Shown here: piece after piece, positions 5,677 to 7,582 of the stretch | How positions within the stretch are numbered: the first letter of the stretch is position 1 | Layout: every line of letters starts with the position of its first letter | Origin: Bacillota bacterium | Lineage (GTDB): Bacteria > Bacillota > Clostridia > Lachnospirales > Lachnospiraceae | Assembly (NCBI GenBank): GCA_023414985.1 | Contig: JAEZLY010000305.1 | Coordinates: 1 to 7,582 of the forward strand | DNA: 7,582 nucleotides | Direction of reading: 5' to 3' | Program-made: the position numbers and the translations under genes | Notes under the pieces: model-generated | Told to the model about the DNA's origin: nothing | Database searches by the model: none | What the model saw: only the letters and a program-made list of their open reading frames with translations

Positions 5677-7449
5677 TTATTCCGTCATGAGCTTCTCTTC
5701 TATCCAGGTATCAAGATGCTCATCGATAATACTGAATTGTGCGGGACCGATATCGAGGAGGAATTTGTGAAAGTCCTTGTCTTTGTATTTCGGGCCTAGG
5801 GCCTGCTTTGCCTTCTCCTTTAATTCCGTGATTTCAAGATAACCGATGGCATAGGGTAAGTAGATGCCCGGCTCTTCCAGAAGAGTATGATAGATCCGTT
5901 CAGCCGTCTTGGTATCTCCGATGAAGTTCTTCACGTATTTCACGGTTTCTTTTTCAGTCCAGCCCTCATAATGAATTCCTATATCGGCACGGGCATACAT
6001 ACATAGGATTACGATATTGTTATCCTTTAGAAAATCAGCAAGCTCCTCTTTTATACCGGCATATCGGTAGGAATACAGCTCCACATAGGTTGCCCAGCCT
6101 TCATCATATCCGGTAAATTCAAGGATGCTCCGTATTGGTGCAGGTTTGCTGTTTCTGAAATACACACACTGATACAGATGCCCCGGATAGCCTTCATGGG
6201 CTACGGTAGTATAGATATAGGAGAGGGTATTTTTATCCTTTCCGTTGATATAGATATCGTTATTCTGATAATCATCGATTGGCGGAACCAGATACATAGC
6301 AGGGCTCAAAAAATCAGAAAGGGATGCCGGAACGTATTTGATATTACAGTTAACGGGGACAGCATCCGGAAAATCCTTTGTGATATCTTTTTTTAGGTCG
6401 GTCAGGATTTCCTTTGGATCGGTAAGCGGGAAGGAAGAAAACTTAAGGTAATATTCCGCCAGGGTGGGTTTGGCTATCGTTAAGGCGGTGATGTCACCGA
6501 TTCCCCGGGCAATAGCCGTATCAAGGGCGTCCATCATTTCCTTCATACTCTTATCAGATCCGGTCTTTGACTTTACCAGGCATTGATAATAGGACTGTCC
6601 CTCCGGATAATAGTATAAGCCCTGTTCATTTACCCCGGTTCCCAGAAGCTTCGTTAGGGAATCGCTAAGCAGTCGGTAAGCCGGTATGACATAATCGGTG
6701 ACAGCCTTTGCATTTCTCGCTTCGTAATCCAGAATCTCATCCTTGGTCAGGCCCTTATACCCCAGGATCTTCTCATTAAAATATTGTATCAGGAAATTAT
6801 GATCCGGATCAGCGATAAAGGCTTCACATTGATTTATGATTCTATTTGCTACGGCATCACTCATAAAGAGTCCCTGTTTAGATTTTTCCTGCTCAAATTG
6901 AATTATGTCTTCAAAGTAATCATACACACAGGGTAGAAGCTGAAGATATTCCTCAATATCATCCTTTTCATAAAAGCTGTATTCTGCGAGGAGAATGGGA
7001 AGCTGTGCCTGAATTCCCGTAGTAGGGCCCAGACTCTCATAATAATAATTGTAATCACCGAGTGCCAGAGCTGTCTCGAGATATTTTTGAACAATCTGAT
7101 AGGTTAACTGGTTATTCGGGGAGAGATGTTTGTAATTCAATTCGCTCAGGCGCTGCAGATAATTCTCCGATAGACAGAGGTCCTGTCTCATCTGGCGAAC
7201 GCTGCATTCACCGAGCGTCACAGCGACATCGGTAATGCCATAATTCTCCGGATTGGCAAGGGCATAGTTAAGGGAGAGGGAGTCTGCTTTCACTTCCTCC
7301 GTAAAATATTCATTCATCAGGGCATCAAAGTTCTTCTGAAGCTTATTCTGCCTGATATTACAGCCCGAAAGAAACAGCAGGGAGCTTAATAGCAAGCCGA
7401 ACAGGAGAATACGGAACAATTTCGGCTGTTTATGGATTGGATGAAACAT
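5677..7449 (-). CDS. DUF885-family lipoprotein, predicted zinc metallopeptidase
   Basis: Predicted membrane-anchored extracellular protein of 590 residues. The N-terminus has a basic n-region, a Leu-rich hydrophobic core and the lipobox LSGC with lipidated Cys30. The rest is one DUF885 domain. Its signature HEGYPGH (residues 418-424), in the context TVAHEGYPGHLYQ, gives two His ligands and the catalytic Glu419. GYDEGWATYVE supplies Glu450 as the probable third zinc ligand, a gluzincin-like arrangement. A peptidase role is inferred from family resemblance; the substrate is unknown. The start is well supported: AGGAGG (7455-7460) lies 5 nt upstream of the ATG. It is convergent with metG, and no other gene shares its transcript inside the window. 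No simple terminator follows the stop at 5677; the transcript would run into the 24-nt repeat region and the inverted-arm element. Confidence 0.9.
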   Translation of the reverse strand: MFHPIHKQPKLFRILLFGLLLSSLLFLSGCNIRQNKLQKNFDALMNEYFTEEVKADSLSLNYALANPENYGITDVAVTLGECSVRQMRQDLCLSENYLQRLSELNYKHLSPNNQLTYQIVQKYLETALALGDYNYYYESLGPTTGIQAQLPILLAEYSFYEKDDIEEYLQLLPCVYDYFEDIIQFEQEKSKQGLFMSDAVANRIINQCEAFIADPDHNFLIQYFNEKILGYKGLTKDEILDYEARNAKAVTDYVIPAYRLLSDSLTKLLGTGVNEQGLYYYPEGQSYYQCLVKSKTGSDKSMKEMMDALDTAIARGIGDITALTIAKPTLAEYYLKFSSFPLTDPKEILTDLKKDITKDFPDAVPVNCNIKYVPASLSDFLSPAMYLVPPIDDYQNNDIYINGKDKNTLSYIYTTVAHEGYPGHLYQCVYFRNSKPAPIRSILEFTGYDEGWATYVELYSYRYAGIKEELADFLKDNNIVILCMYARADIGIHYEGWTEKETVKYVKNFIGDTKTAERIYHTLLEEPGIYLPYAIGYLEITELKEKAKQALGPKYKDKDFHKFLLDIGPAQFSIIDEHLDTWIEEKLMTE

Positions 7450-7493
7450 AGTTACCTCCTGAAGGGATGGGGGACATCCTAAATCTTCTGTTA

Positions 7494-7520
7494 ATTATAT
7501 TTATTCGGCCAAGATGCCAA
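7494..7520 (-). promoter_or_regulatory. Possible promoter of the DUF885 gene
   Basis: The minus strand has TTGGCA (7515-7520) and a perfect TATAAT (7494-7499). The 15-bp spacing is shorter than optimal, so the call rests mainly on the -10. The leader would be about 40 nt. Beyond 7520 to the window end I see no gene or structure I can support. Confidence 0.4.
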
Positions 7521-7582
7521 TGAGAAGTAAATAAGACATATTTCTTCGATTTTGTATTTATAAGTACAGTTGGAGCCTGGCG

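Overview
This 7.6-kb window looks like chromosomal DNA from a low- to mid-GC Firmicute. A clostridial host, probably Lachnospiraceae-like, is inferred from three things: a T-box leader on metG, two lipoproteins with Gram-positive-style lipoboxes, and strong AGGAG-type ribosome binding sites. No tRNA, rRNA, CRISPR array, complete insertion sequence or phage gene was seen. Only three protein genes are well supported.

Layout. Positions 1-136 hold a long hairpin, probably the terminator of the gene to its right. Positions 137-2278 (minus) encode a lipoprotein that joins a DUF4846 domain to a CapA-type metallophosphatase domain. Positions 2279-3016 are a regulatory region between divergent genes: an extended -10 promoter reading left, a consensus promoter (TTGACA-17-TATACT) reading right with a perfect 15-bp palindrome over its -35, a full T-box riboswitch with an AUG specifier, its antiterminator and terminator, and then about 190 bp of extra hairpins before the next start codon. 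Positions 3017-5002 (plus) encode methionyl-tRNA synthetase, MetG. Positions 5003-5676 separate convergent genes and are the least ordinary part of the window: a MITE-like element with about 73-bp imperfect inverted arms and two strong hairpins in its core, then about 370 bp of a degenerate repeat with a period near 24 nt. Positions 5677-7449 (minus) encode a DUF885-family lipoprotein metallopeptidase. Positions 7450-7582 hold its ribosome binding site and a possible promoter.

How the parts relate. metG should be under amino-acid control: uncharged tRNA-Met would pair with the AUG specifier and the UGGU bulge and favour the antiterminator. The palindrome over the metG -35 hints at a second, protein-mediated layer. 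The flanking genes both encode predicted surface lipoproteins but point away from metG and do not form an operon with it. The two noncoding segments at 5042-5271 and 5297-5667 are the best candidates for something undescribed. Nothing here amounts to a recognisable defence or mobile system, and I do not claim one.
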